A DNA stretch of 62,239 nt from Deltaproteobacteria bacterium (GCA_019310965.1 JAFDDG010000007.1:1-62239); one strand, 5' to 3'. Shown: positions 1-8,110, numbered from the stretch's first letter. Made by a program: numbers and translations. Notes: generated by a model from the sequence alone, not told the origin.

Positions 1-1
1 C

Positions 2-469
2 GCTGCGGAGCTCTGCGACGGCTGGCTGCCGCTCTGGTACTCGCCCTACAACGAAGAGGTGTACGCCGATTCGCTGAAGCAGGCCAAGCCCGGCTTCGAC
101 ATCGTGCAGACGCTAGGCGTCTACGAGACCGACGATCTGAAGGCGGCGATGGACACGGTGCGTCCCATGCTCGGCTTCTACATCGGTGGTATGGGCAGCA
201 AGAAGCGCAACTTCCACAAGGAGCTGATGGCCCGCATGGGCTACCCGGAGCAGGCCCAGCAGATCCAGGATCTCTTCTTCGACGGCAAGCGGGCCGAGGC
301 CATCGCGGCGGTGCCCGACGAGTTCATCGACGAGATCTACCTGGTCGGCTCGAGGCAGCGCATCCGCGATCGCCTGCAGGCCTGGCGGGAGAGCGCCGTC
401 ACCACGGTGCTGCTCTTCGCTGCCGACGTGAAGTCGCTGCGCAACGTGGCCGAGATCGTGATGGAGTGA
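2..469 (+). CDS. LLM-class (F420-type luciferase-like) monooxygenase, 3' part only
   Basis: The reading frame is open from base 2, so the N-terminus lies outside the window; 155 residues are visible. The first residues, AAELCDGWLPLWYSP, match the segment of bacterial luciferase-like oxidoreductases in which an Ala-Asp-Gly-Trp run closes a late barrel strand. The region near residue 115 (LVGSRQRIRDRL) matches their typical G-x-x-x-x-V/I-x-x-R/K-L end. Proteins of this type use F420 or FMN to oxidise small organic substrates. The substrate cannot be read from this fragment. A GTG at 59 exists, but it lies inside the conserved domain and is not the start. Confidence 0.8.
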   Translation, partial: AAELCDGWLPLWYSPYNEEVYADSLKQAKPGFDIVQTLGVYETDDLKAAMDTVRPMLGFYIGGMGSKKRNFHKELMARMGYPEQAQQIQDLFFDGKRAEAIAAVPDEFIDEIYLVGSRQRIRDRLQAWRESAVTTVLLFAADVKSLRNVAEIVME

Positions 470-480
470 CGGGCGGCGCC

Positions 481-1539
481 TCAGGCGAAGCCCAACGTCT
501 CCATGTCGACCTGGTTCGCGAGCGGCTCGCCGGCGACGTAACGCACGAGATTGGCCTCGAAGAGGTCGAAGAGATCGTCCATGTAGCGGTCGACGGACGG
601 CGACGAGTGAGCCGAAGCGTAGAGGTTCGGCACGTCCCAGAGAGGACTCTCCGGCGGCAGAGGCTCTTCTTCGAAGACGTCCAGGGCGGCACCCGCCAGG
701 CGGCCTTCGCGCAGCGCGGCAGCCAGGGCGGCCTCGTCGACCAGGGAGCCGCGCGCCACGTTGACCAGGAAGGCGTGGGGCGGCAGCACGGCCAACGCGC
801 GCGCGTCGATCATGTGCCGCGTCTCGTTCGTGGCGGGGGCCGCGACCACCACGGCATCGCACTGGGCGAGCATTTCGTGGAAGGCGTCGATGCCGTAGAG
901 CTCGTCGGCGAACTCGTGGCGGTCGCCCGGCCGCGCGCTGCGCCGCAAGCCCAGGACACGCACGCGGAAGGGTTTCAGCAGCTTCGCCACGGCGACGCCG
1001 ATGCTGCCGAGGCCGACGATGCCGATGGTGGAGCCAGCGAAGGTGCGCCCGTAGGCGCGCTCGAAGCTGTGGGCCTGCTGATACGCGTCGACCTGGCGAA
1101 AATGCTTCCAGAACTGAAGCAGGCGCCCCACCACGAACTCCGCCATCGAACCGGCGCTGAGCCCGGATGCATTCGTGATCACCACGCGATCCCGACGGAC
1201 GCCGGCAGCGGCGAACTGCTCGAGGCCCGCGCCGACGGTCTGGATCCAGCGCAGGCGCGGGGCCAGGCTCGGCAGATCCTTTGGCGTGTGGAGCGCGACC
1301 ATCACTTCCGCGCGCTCGAGCGCGCGGCGCCGCGCATCGCCGCAGCCCTCCGCCCACGGCGGCGGCTCGTCGTGGGGCTCGGACGGGTTGGCCGTGACCC
1401 AATCCTGCGCCGAATCGACGTCCAGCACCACGGGCTCGACTCGCGGCGAGATCGCCCGCAAACGATCCTGGTAGGAGTCCTCCCCGAACACGGGAACACC
1501 CAGGCACACCACCAGCGGCTCCCCCCCGACCTGCGCCAC
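481..1539 (-). CDS. D-2-hydroxyacid dehydrogenase family protein
   Basis: 352 residues, the usual length of the NAD-dependent D-isomer 2-hydroxyacid dehydrogenases. The Rossmann loop GLGSIG lies near residues 176-181. The catalytic triad is in place: Arg in NVARGSLVDE (about 263), Glu in DVFEEEPLP (about 292) and His in SAHSS (about 311). It should interconvert a 2-oxo and a 2-hydroxy acid, substrate unknown. It is convergent with the monooxygenase gene and divergent from the UGSC-locus gene at 1745. A second, damaged homologue sits at 5887-6899, so the region may carry two related steps of one catabolic route (inference). Confidence 0.85.
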   Translation of the reverse strand: MAQVGGEPLVVCLGVPVFGEDSYQDRLRAISPRVEPVVLDVDSAQDWVTANPSEPHDEPPPWAEGCGDARRRALERAEVMVALHTPKDLPSLAPRLRWIQTVGAGLEQFAAAGVRRDRVVITNASGLSAGSMAEFVVGRLLQFWKHFRQVDAYQQAHSFERAYGRTFAGSTIGIVGLGSIGVAVAKLLKPFRVRVLGLRRSARPGDRHEFADELYGIDAFHEMLAQCDAVVVAAPATNETRHMIDARALAVLPPHAFLVNVARGSLVDEAALAAALREGRLAGAALDVFEEEPLPPESPLWDVPNLYASAHSSPSVDRYMDDLFDLFEANLVRYVAGEPLANQVDMETLGFA

Positions 1540-1744
1540 AGCGACCTCCTCGCAAATATCTTGCCAGCAAGCTATCTGGGACCCTAGACTCGCACGTCGC
1601 CGGTCGCCACCGCAAGCGACTCCGAGGGGCCTCGATGGACTGGATCGACGAGCGCGGCGCCGTCTGGCAGCGAGAATCTCCCGGCGTCGACGTACCGACG
1701 CTACAGGGTCGGCTGCACCGCCCCCACGCCGGAGCGACGGGCCG

Positions 1745-2845
1745 ATGAGCGATGCCGTGTGTGACGCACCCGGAGCACCGGCGAACCCGTCCGAGGCTCC
1801 GGTTCACCCGGACCTGATGCTCGACGACGCGGCGCCGGAGACGTTGCTCGAGCTCTTCGAGAAGCGCGGCTGGGGCGACGGTCTGCCGCTGGTCGCACCG
1901 ACGACCGAGCGCGTCGACGAGATGTTGCGCAGCGGCGCGGGCGATCCTCCCCCTCCCCCCGACGAGATCATCGCCACTCTGCCGCCGAGGCAGGGTCAGG
2001 CCAGCCGACGCCTGCTGGCGGTGAACGCGGTGCTCGCCGGTTGCCCACCCGGTCTGTTGCCGGTGTTGACCACGGCAATCCGCGCGCTCGCGCGGCCCGA
2101 GATCAACCTGCGCGGCGTCAACGCGACCACCCATCCGGTGGCTCCACTGGTCGTGGTGCACGGCGCCGCGGTCGAGGCACTCGGTTTCAACTCCGGGCTC
2201 GGCACCTTCGGCCCGGGCAATCGCGCAAACGCGACGCTCGGCCGCGCTCTGCGGCTCGCCCTGCTCCACATCGCCGGTGCGCGCCCGGGCGACGGCGACG
2301 CCTCGACCCAGGGACAGCCGTCGAAATACTCCTACTGCATCGCCGAGAACGCGGCCGCCAGCCCTTGGGAGAGCTACGCCCACCACCGCGGGATCACGAC
2401 GGACAGCGCCATCAGCGTCGCCTGCGGCGAAAATCCGCACAACTTCCACGACATGGAGAGCGAGACTCCGCCACCGATTCTCGACAAGTGCGCGAGCGTG
2501 ATGGCGACGCTCGGCTCGAACAACGCACCAGTGTCCTCGGCGGAGTTCTTCGTCGTGCTTGGCCCGGAGCACGCCGCCAGCATCGCCGGCGCCGGCTGGA
2601 CCCGCCGCGACGTCCAGTCCTATCTCTACGAGCGAGCGCGACTTCCGGCCGCAGAGCTGCGCGCCGCCTTCGATGTGACCCAGCGGCGGCCGTGGCTACA
2701 CGCGTTGCGCGACGACGACGCCATGCCCGTCACGGATCACCCGGACAACATCCGGGTGCTGGTGGCCGGCGGCGCCGGCAAGCACTCTTGCGTGATTCCA
2801 AGCTGGGGAATGACCCGCAGCGTGACGCTGCCACTCGAGGCTTGA
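1745..2845 (+). CDS. Conserved protein of unknown function, partner of UGSC selenoprotein
   Basis: 366 residues, soluble, no signal peptide or membrane segment. The N-terminal third contains a conserved-looking GWGDGLPLVAPT block. The middle contains GTFGPGNRANATLGRALR and QGQPSKYSYCIAENAAASPW, which read like an ordered binding site. From memory of this family, such proteins are commonly encoded next to UGSC-motif (seleno)proteins, but I know of no assigned reaction. The stop is nine bases before the ATG of the selenoprotein gene, so the two are almost certainly co-transcribed. The start is the ATG at 1745; no strong ribosome site precedes it, so the true start could be slightly downstream. 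Confidence 0.75.
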   Translation: MSDAVCDAPGAPANPSEAPVHPDLMLDDAAPETLLELFEKRGWGDGLPLVAPTTERVDEMLRSGAGDPPPPPDEIIATLPPRQGQASRRLLAVNAVLAGCPPGLLPVLTTAIRALARPEINLRGVNATTHPVAPLVVVHGAAVEALGFNSGLGTFGPGNRANATLGRALRLALLHIAGARPGDGDASTQGQPSKYSYCIAENAAASPWESYAHHRGITTDSAISVACGENPHNFHDMESETPPPILDKCASVMATLGSNNAPVSSAEFFVVLGPEHAASIAGAGWTRRDVQSYLYERARLPAAELRAAFDVTQRRPWLHALRDDDAMPVTDHPDNIRVLVAGGAGKHSCVIPSWGMTRSVTLPLEA

Positions 2846-2854
2846 GGAGAAAGC

Positions 2855-3391
2855 ATGACCCCGATCCACATCTACGCACCCGACGGCAACGTCGGAGTCG
2901 CGGCCCGGGCGCTGGCCACCGCGCCGGCCGGTCTGGCCGGATGCAAGTTGCTGGTGCTCGACAACGGAAAGCCCGGTGCCGAAGTGCTGCTGGGCCACGC
3001 GGCAGAGCGCATCGCCCAGCGCACCGGCGCGCTGTACCTGGGCAGCCGGCGCAAGGGCAGCGCGGCGACGCCGTGCGAGCCCGAGTTGTTGCACGAGCTC
3101 GAGGCGGAGGCCGATCTGATCTTGACCGGAACCGCAGATTGAGGCTCGTGCACGTCGTGGAGTCTCCACGACACGGGACAATTGGAAGCCGCGGGACGCC
3201 CCGTCGTCGTGATCGCCAGCGTTGAATTCTCTGCACTGGCGCGCGAGGCGGCACGGGCGCAAGGCCTTCCCGATGCGCGCATCGCCACGGTGGAACATCC
3301 CATCGGCGGCGTGGGCGAGTCGGTGCTGCTCGCCCGAGCGGAGAGCCTGGTGGATACGGTGCTGGCGCTGCTGGCCCCCGAACGCATCTGA
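2855..3391 (+). CDS. UGSC-family selenoprotein with in-frame UGA (Sec)
   Basis: The ATG at 2855 has a good ribosome site (AGGAG, five bases away). The frame runs 95 codons to a TGA at 3140-3142, then continues open in the same frame for 82 codons to TGA-TAG at 3389-3394. Read-through gives 178 residues: an N-terminal KLLVLDNGKPGAE block, then TGTAD-U-GSCTSW at the UGA, then RPVVVIASVEFSALAREAA. The motif Sec-Gly-Ser-Cys is the signature of the UGSC family, where Sec or Cys with the nearby Cys is a likely redox pair. A hairpin with a G-containing loop lies right after the UGA, as bacterial selenocysteine insertion requires. Function is unknown. A standard caller would split it into 2855-3142 and 3182-3391. 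Confidence 0.9.
3143..3177 (+). promoter_or_regulatory. Bacterial SECIS-like hairpin
   Basis: Directly after the in-frame UGA. GTCGTGG (3154-3160) pairs perfectly with CCACGAC (3166-3172), leaving the loop AGTCT with a G in its second position. CTCGTG (3145-3150) can also pair with CACGGG (3172-3177) in a longer bulged form. The loop G is 20 bases after the last base of the UGA, inside the spacing known for bacterial SECIS elements read by SelB. Confidence 0.8.
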
Positions 3392-3586
3392 TAGAGAGTC
3401 TTCGAACCAGAGGAGGTCTCGAACGCTGGTAATCGCTGCCGACCGAATGGGGAGCGAACCGCGCGGCTGCCCCCCCCCAGCAGCGAGCTCGACGGTCTCC
3501 AAGCCGAGCGCGGTATCACGAAGCCCCTGCGCAAGGCATCGCCTATGTTGACGAGAGCTTCCCCTTCTGACATTGGAGAGGACACC

Positions 3587-4042
3587 GTGCCCGAAGTGAG
3601 ATTTCGTCACGCGAACGACGAGAAGTGGCAGGAGGTGCGCGCGCAGCAGCACGGCGATCGCCGCGTCTCGGTCTGGGAGAAGTGGCTCGAGTTCACGCCG
3701 AACTGCCTGTGCCTGTACGCAAAGTGGGACCCGGGCATGATGGTCCACAAGCACGGGCACAACAGCGACCACGTCGTCTTCGTCATCGAGGGCGAGATGA
3801 TGTGTGGCGACGTACGCTGCACGCCGGGCATGCACATCACCCTCGAGCAAGGAGCCGCCTTCGGCCCGTTCATCGCCGGCCCCGAAGGCGTCGTGCTCTT
3901 CGAGGTGATGATGGGCGACCCGCGTTCCTGGCCGGCGGACAGCGAGGGCTTCGAGAGGCTGCTGGCGCAGCGCGGGGCCAAGAAGCTGCCGAACCCACCG
4001 ATCGACCTGCCCGACTGGCTCGAGGACACCCGTACGTCGTAG
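3587..4042 (+). CDS. Cupin-domain protein
   Basis: 151 residues from the GTG at 3587, chosen because GGAGAGG lies five bases before it; the upstream ATG at 3545 has no such site. A single cupin barrel is visible: HKHGHNSDHVVFVIEGE (about 49-65) carries the H-x-H-x-n-E metal-binding first motif, and the second motif follows at CTPGMHITLEQGAAFGPF. Such proteins are small metal-dependent dioxygenases, isomerases or binding proteins. It follows the UGSC gene on the same strand after about 195 bases and precedes the amidohydrolase cluster, so it may act on the same compound (inference). Confidence 0.8.
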   Translation: MPEVRFRHANDEKWQEVRAQQHGDRRVSVWEKWLEFTPNCLCLYAKWDPGMMVHKHGHNSDHVVFVIEGEMMCGDVRCTPGMHITLEQGAAFGPFIAGPEGVVLFEVMMGDPRSWPADSEGFERLLAQRGAKKLPNPPIDLPDWLEDTRTS

Positions 4043-4071
4043 AGGTTGGCGGCCGCGCTGCCGGAGGTTGC

Positions 4072-4197
4072 ATGTTGAAGCCCGATCTCACCGCACCGAG
4101 CGTCTTCGCCTGGGCCGCCGCCCGCTGCGGCTTCTCCCGCAGGCCCGACGGCATGGTGTTCATCACGCTCTGCGCGGGAGAAGGGAGCGCCGAGTGA
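4072..4197 (+). CDS. Possible 41-residue protein overlapping amidohydrolase start
   Basis: An ATG at 4072 preceded by GGAGG (4062-4066) opens a 41-codon frame whose TGA (4195-4197) overlaps the GTG of the next gene in a GTGA junction. That is the same kind of coupling seen between the following genes. The peptide is MLKPDLTAPSVFAWAAARC followed by a Gly-Met-Val-Phe-Ile-Thr stretch. I recognise no family. It may be a real small protein or a leader that couples translation. The good ribosome site and coupled stop are the only support. Confidence 0.35.
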   Translation: MLKPDLTAPSVFAWAAARCGFSRRPDGMVFITLCAGEGSAE

Positions 4198-5033
4198 TCG
4201 TCGACAGCCACGTGCACGTGGTGGCGCCCGACGAGTCGGCCTACCCGCTCTCGCCGCGCCCCCTGTCGGGCGAGTGGTATCGGGAGGCCCCGCATTCGGC
4301 CGAGGACCTGCTGGCGCTGATGGACGCGAGCGGCGTCGACCGCGCCGTGCTCGTGCAGCCCGTGGGCGCCTACTCGTTCGACAACCGCTACACCGCGGAC
4401 AGCGCCGCCCGGTACCCGGACCGCTTTGCCGGTGCGTGCTGCGTGGACGTCGACGCCGCGGACTCGGGTGCCGAACTCGCAGGCTGGCTCGGCGCAGGCG
4501 GAGTGCAGGGCGTGCGCCTCTTCGCCATCGGGCGCGGCCCCGCGTGGCTTGCCGAGGACCGCGCCGCAGGGCTCTGGGAATGTGCCGCCGCCCACGGTGC
4601 GCACGTCATCGCCACTGTGCTCACACACCAGCTGCCGCAGCTCGACGCCGCTCTGTCGCGCTTTCCCGAGATTCCCGTTTCCCTCGACCACTGCGGGTTT
4701 CCGCCCCTCACGAGCGCCGCCGGCGACGGTGCCGAAGCCCTCTTCGCGCTCGCTGACCACGCCAACCTGCACCTCAAGCTCTCGACGCACGTTCTCGACG
4801 TCGCCGAGAAGCTCGGCGATGCCCGCGAGTTCGTGGCCACGCTGGTGAGGCGCTTCGGTGCAGAACGGATGATGTGGGGCTCGGACTTCTGCCAGACGCA
4901 CGACCGCAGCTACGCGGCACTGGTCGAGCTTGGCCGTCGCGCGTTCTCGGACCTGCCGACGCGCGAACGAGACCTGTGCCTCGGCGGCACGGCCCTGCAA
5001 CTCTGGCCTTCGCCCGGCGGGTCGCCCGCATGA
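4194..5033 (+). CDS. Amidohydrolase-family (amidohydrolase 2) metal-dependent hydrolase
   Basis: 279 residues from the GTG at 4194. The N-terminal VIVDSHVHV supplies the H-x-H metal pair of the TIM-barrel amidohydrolase superfamily. Further blocks are SLDHCGFPP (about 161-169) and WGSDFCQTHDRSY near the C-terminus, holding the His and the conserved Asp. Members include lactone hydrolases and non-oxidative decarboxylases of aromatic or branched acids. Start choice rests on the conserved first strand beginning right at GTG and on the GTGA overlap with the small frame before it. Its stop overlaps the next ATG (ATGA), so the two hydrolases are translationally coupled. Confidence 0.85.
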   Translation: MIVDSHVHVVAPDESAYPLSPRPLSGEWYREAPHSAEDLLALMDASGVDRAVLVQPVGAYSFDNRYTADSAARYPDRFAGACCVDVDAADSGAELAGWLGAGGVQGVRLFAIGRGPAWLAEDRAAGLWECAAAHGAHVIATVLTHQLPQLDAALSRFPEIPVSLDHCGFPPLTSAAGDGAEALFALADHANLHLKLSTHVLDVAEKLGDAREFVATLVRRFGAERMMWGSDFCQTHDRSYAALVELGRRAFSDLPTRERDLCLGGTALQLWPSPGGSPA

Positions 5034-5890
5034 CGGTCGAATTTCCCGTCCTCGACGTGCACCATCACGTGGGCGACGCGTTTCGCGCCCTCGGCGGGAC
5101 GCTCGCTGCAAACGCCAGCGCCGAGGAGGGCGCCCGCCAGGAGCTCGCCTCGCGCCTCGAGATCATGGACCGGGGCGGCGTCGAGCAGGCCCTCGTCATT
5201 CCCGGCCACGGCTATGAGCGCTCTCGGGGCATTCTCGACACCCGCGTCCAGAACGATGCCATCGCCGCCTATCGCGATCGTCTGCCCGAACGCTTTCCCG
5301 CCGCCATCGGAATCGTCGAACCGCGCGACGGCGCCGCCGGCCTCGACGAGGTCGAGCGCGTGCACGACGAACTCGGGCACAAGGGCATCAGCTTCCACAC
5401 CCGCTTTCAGGGCGTCTCCCTCGACAGCCGTTGGATCCGCGCCTATGTCGAGCGCATGGCGGAGCTGGGGCTGGTGCCGGTGATCCACGCCATGGACGAG
5501 ACACCGGAAGAGGCCCTGTGGAAGCTCGCCGACCTGGCACGCGCACTGCCCGACGTGACGCTGCTCGCCCTGGACGCGTTCGGCTCGTACGAGGCCACGC
5601 GCCAGTGCTTCTTCGTTGCGGACGTCGCGCCGAATATCGTGTTCGACACGAGCCTCAGCTACAACTTCGACTTCATCGAGGACTTCGCGCAGAGATTCGG
5701 CGCTGAACGCGTGGTATTCGGCACCGACCTCTACTCTCATCCGGTGGGCCGGCGCATCAGCCACATCCTCGGGCAGATCCTGGAGTCGCGGCTGCCGGAC
5801 ACCGACAAGGCTGCGATCCTGGCCGGCAACGCGCGCAAGGCTGCGATCCTGGCCGGCAACGCGCGCCGCCTCTTCGGACTCACGACATGA
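5030..5890 (+). CDS. Second amidohydrolase-family protein, with 10-residue duplication
   Basis: 286 residues. LDVHHHVGD at 8-16 gives the H-x-H motif, and GTDLYSHP (about 235-242) the late Asp/His region of amidohydrolase 2 proteins. It is coupled by ATGA to the gene before and by ATGA to the dehydrogenase after. Near the C-terminus the peptide AAILAGNARK occurs once and AAILAGNARR follows at once. This comes from a perfect 30-bp tandem duplication (5807-5866) which keeps the frame. Family members have this helix once, so the extra copy is either a recent duplication or an assembly fault. The catalytic part is unaffected. Confidence 0.85.
   Translation: MTVEFPVLDVHHHVGDAFRALGGTLAANASAEEGARQELASRLEIMDRGGVEQALVIPGHGYERSRGILDTRVQNDAIAAYRDRLPERFPAAIGIVEPRDGAAGLDEVERVHDELGHKGISFHTRFQGVSLDSRWIRAYVERMAELGLVPVIHAMDETPEEALWKLADLARALPDVTLLALDAFGSYEATRQCFFVADVAPNIVFDTSLSYNFDFIEDFAQRFGAERVVFGTDLYSHPVGRRISHILGQILESRLPDTDKAAILAGNARKAAILAGNARRLFGLTT
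5807..5866 (+). repeat. Perfect 30-bp tandem duplication
   Basis: Two identical, adjacent 30-base units (5807-5836 and 5837-5866) inside the end of the second amidohydrolase gene. Being a multiple of three, it adds ten residues and no frameshift. Confidence 0.95.
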
Positions 5891-6899
5891 AGCTCTGCGT
5901 CAGCGCGGAGGTCCACGACACCTACGCGTCGCGCATAGCCGAGAGCGCACCGGGCTGCGAAGTCGTGCGCATCGACCCGGACGGCAGCCTGCACGGCGAC
6001 CTGTCGGGCGTCGAGGTGCTGTTCTTCTCCCTCGAGCTGGCACTCCAACCCGGGGCGCTGGCCAAGGTCGTGCCCCTGATGGAGGCACCCTCGCTGCGCT
6101 GGCTCCAGAGCCCCGGTGCGGGCGTCGATCACCCCGTATTCGGTCGGCTACTCGAGCGCGGCGTGCGCCTCACCAACGCATCGGGGCTCCATGCCGAGCC
6201 CATCGCCCAGTACATCTTCGCCTACGTGCTGCACTGGGAGCGGAACGTGGCGCGCCACCTCGAGCAACAGGCGGCGCGGGAGTACCAGGTGATCGTATCC
6301 GGCGACCTGACGTCGAAGACACTCGGCATCTCGTATCCGGCGACCTGACGTCGAAGACACTCGGCATCGTCGGCCTTGGCGGCATCGGCCTGGCGGCGGC
6401 GCGGATCGGCAAGGCCTTCGGCATGCGCGTCATCGGCACGCGGCGCACGCCCGCAGGCGACGAGACAGACGTCGATCTCTGGCTGCCCCCCAAGCGGTTG
6501 CCCGAGCTACTCGAGACCGCCGACTACGTGGTGCTGTGCGTGCCGCTGACCGATGCAACGCGGCACTCGATCGGCGCGGCGGAGCTGGCCGCGATGCGCA
6601 GCGACTCGGTGCTGATCAACGTGGCTCGCGGCGACGTCGTCGACGAGCCCGCACTGATCGACGCCTTGCGTGACCGGCGCATTCGCGGCGCCACCCTCGA
6701 CGTGGCAGCACTCGAGCCATTGCCCCCGGATTCGCCGCTGTGGTCGCTCGACAATTGCGTCATCACACCTCACGACGCGGGATATTCGCCGCGGGCCAAC
6801 GAGCGCCTTGCGGGGCTCTTCTTCGACAACCTGTCGCGCTACGTCGCGGGCGAGCCGCTGCGCAACGAAATTCGCGACGTCGCCCTCAGCCGCAGCTGA
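5887..6899 (+). pseudogene. D-2-hydroxyacid dehydrogenase, frameshifted by 38-bp duplication
   Basis: The first part (5887-6348) reads MKLCVSAEVHDTYASRIAE and ends with an early stop after TLGISYPAT. The rest continues in another frame from about 6332 with TLGIVGLGGIGLAAARIG through to 6899. A perfect 38-bp tandem repeat (6293-6368) lies exactly at the switch; removing one copy restores an uninterrupted protein of 324 residues. The restored protein has the GLGGIG Rossmann loop, NVARGDVVDE, Glu in the LEPLPPDSPLW stretch and His in TPHDAGYSP, i.e. the full triad. It is the last gene of the coupled amidohydrolase operon. Either the strain has lost this step or the duplication is an assembly error. 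Confidence 0.85.
6293..6368 (+). repeat. Perfect 38-bp tandem duplication causing frameshift
   Basis: Units 6293-6330 and 6331-6368 are identical and adjacent. Since 38 is not a multiple of three, the dehydrogenase gene changes frame here. Confidence 0.97.
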
Positions 6900-6945
6900 A
6901 CGGGGCTTTCGAGCCCACGAAAACGTGCCATATTCCTTCGCCGAA

Positions 6946-7503
6946 ATGAGTCTCGCGCATGCAAACAGATGGGGCATCGGCGTGCTCGTGCCGATCGCAT
7001 GCAGTGTGATGCTGGCATGCGGCGAACTGACGCCGGTGACGACGAGCCGCGCACCGCGAGCCTGTCGCACGGTGCCGGGGCCCTCGCCCTCGCAGTGCCG
7101 ACTCAGCGGCAGTGACGCCGACTGGTTGCCGCCGGCATACGCCAGCAACGCCAACTGCCGCTGTCAGGCGACGCCGAGCTCTCCCAGCGCAAACTGCGTG
7201 CGCGGCAAGCTCGACGCCATCCTGGTGGAGGTTCCCGAAACGACCCGCACGGAGTGGCAGCACCAGAGGGCCGAGCTCTACGACACCGGCCGCCACGAGG
7301 AATACGACCTCTGGCTGCGCCAGACCGCGGGACGCGAGATCTACCGCTGGCACCAGCTGGCCCATGCCAGCTGCTGCTGCCCCGCCCCACTCCCGCCCTA
7401 CGAACAGTGGTCGTCGACGCTGACCGTCCCCTTCGAGGACTGCAGTCGCACCCGCGCCATCGCCGAGTTCGGCTCGTGCCGCGGCCAACCCGGACGCTGG
7501 TAG
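6946..7503 (+). CDS. Putative Cys-rich lipoprotein of unknown function
   Basis: 185 residues from the ATG at 6946. Residues 8-27 form a hydrophobic signal ending in VMLAC-G, a good lipobox, so the mature protein would start at a lipidated Cys. The mature part is rich in Cys (ANCRCQ, ANCVRG, ASCCCPAP, FEDCSR, GSCRGQ), which suggests several disulfides in the envelope. A conserved-looking RQTAGREIYRWHQ lies in the middle. I do not recognise the family. It starts 46 bases after the broken dehydrogenase and ends before a long non-coding stretch. Confidence 0.65.
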   Translation: MSLAHANRWGIGVLVPIACSVMLACGELTPVTTSRAPRACRTVPGPSPSQCRLSGSDADWLPPAYASNANCRCQATPSSPSANCVRGKLDAILVEVPETTRTEWQHQRAELYDTGRHEEYDLWLRQTAGREIYRWHQLAHASCCCPAPLPPYEQWSSTLTVPFEDCSRTRAIAEFGSCRGQPGRW

Positions 7504-7746
7504 CGACCTCGCACGAGCCTCCCCGCTCCCGGCCAGCGCGATCTCCGTCGGAAGAGCTGCCGTTCTCCACGCCGGCCAGGACATCGCCCCCGGTTCGCCG
7601 GACGGCAGCGCCGCCCGGGCGTGCCTGGCATGCGGCCAGGTCATGCCCTGAGCTGGGAAGGCATGCCGCAACCACCCGCGCCAGGTTGAAATCTACTGCA
7701 AAAACAGGTGGTTGAAGTTTTTTTCGCACGAGCGTGATTTTTTTTG

Positions 7747-7846
7747 CCACCAACATCCGTTTGCCGGCCACATCCATTGCACAACAGCAAAATCCCCTTC
7801 CCAAGGGAAACGGGCCGCCCTCTCCGGAAGGCGGCCCGTTTTTGTT
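7747..7846 (+). ncRNA. Candidate small RNA (promoter to terminator)
   Basis: TTGAAG (7712-7717), 17 bases, TGATTT (7735-7740) resemble a sigma70 promoter in a locally AT-rich tract. About 100 bases on is a perfect 12-bp hairpin followed by T residues. No open frame fills the interval. This supports an independent short transcript but is only a pattern match; no known RNA family is recognised. Confidence 0.3.
7808..7843 (+). terminator. Intrinsic terminator hairpin
   Basis: AAACGGGCCGCC (7808-7819) pairs with GGCGGCCCGTTT (7830-7841) around a ten-base loop, followed by more T. The A-run on the 5' side makes it usable in both directions, so it could also end transcripts from the cold-shock gene on the minus strand. 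Confidence 0.8.
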
Positions 7847-8110
7847 GGTGTGGGGCATCGAGCGGCTGCCGCCTCCAGAGCTCACCACATGGACCGCGCC
7901 GGCAGCGTCTTCACGCGCGATTCGCTGCGCGCTGCGGCTCGGCCGGGCCCGCGCCAGCTCGTGCCGCACCCACATCTCGGCCGAGCACGCCCGGCTTCGT
8001 TTCGAGACGTCGCGGCGTGGAGTGTCGACGCGGACGTCGCCGCCGCGACTGCCGAGCTCGAACTCACGGCGGCGAGACCCATAGAGCTCTCGATGAGCTG
8101 TCGCCTCAGC

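Larger units (their letters stand above)
7504..8110. other. 607-base stretch without a clear gene
   Basis: Holds an AT-rich tract with a sigma70-like promoter pair (7712-7740) and a strong hairpin terminator (7808-7843). I see no convincing coding frame on either strand; the long frames here lack start signals and family resemblance. See the candidate small RNA. Confidence 0.6.

Noticed and set aside
113..2572. 819-residue open frame on the minus strand
   Set aside because: It runs antisense to three recognised genes, is Arg/Gly/Ala-rich with no family pattern, and is explained by the high GC content.
3140..3142. Treating the TGA as a real stop or nonsense mutation
   Set aside because: The downstream frame is intact, the U-G-S-C motif is known for selenoproteins, and a SECIS-like hairpin follows at the correct distance.
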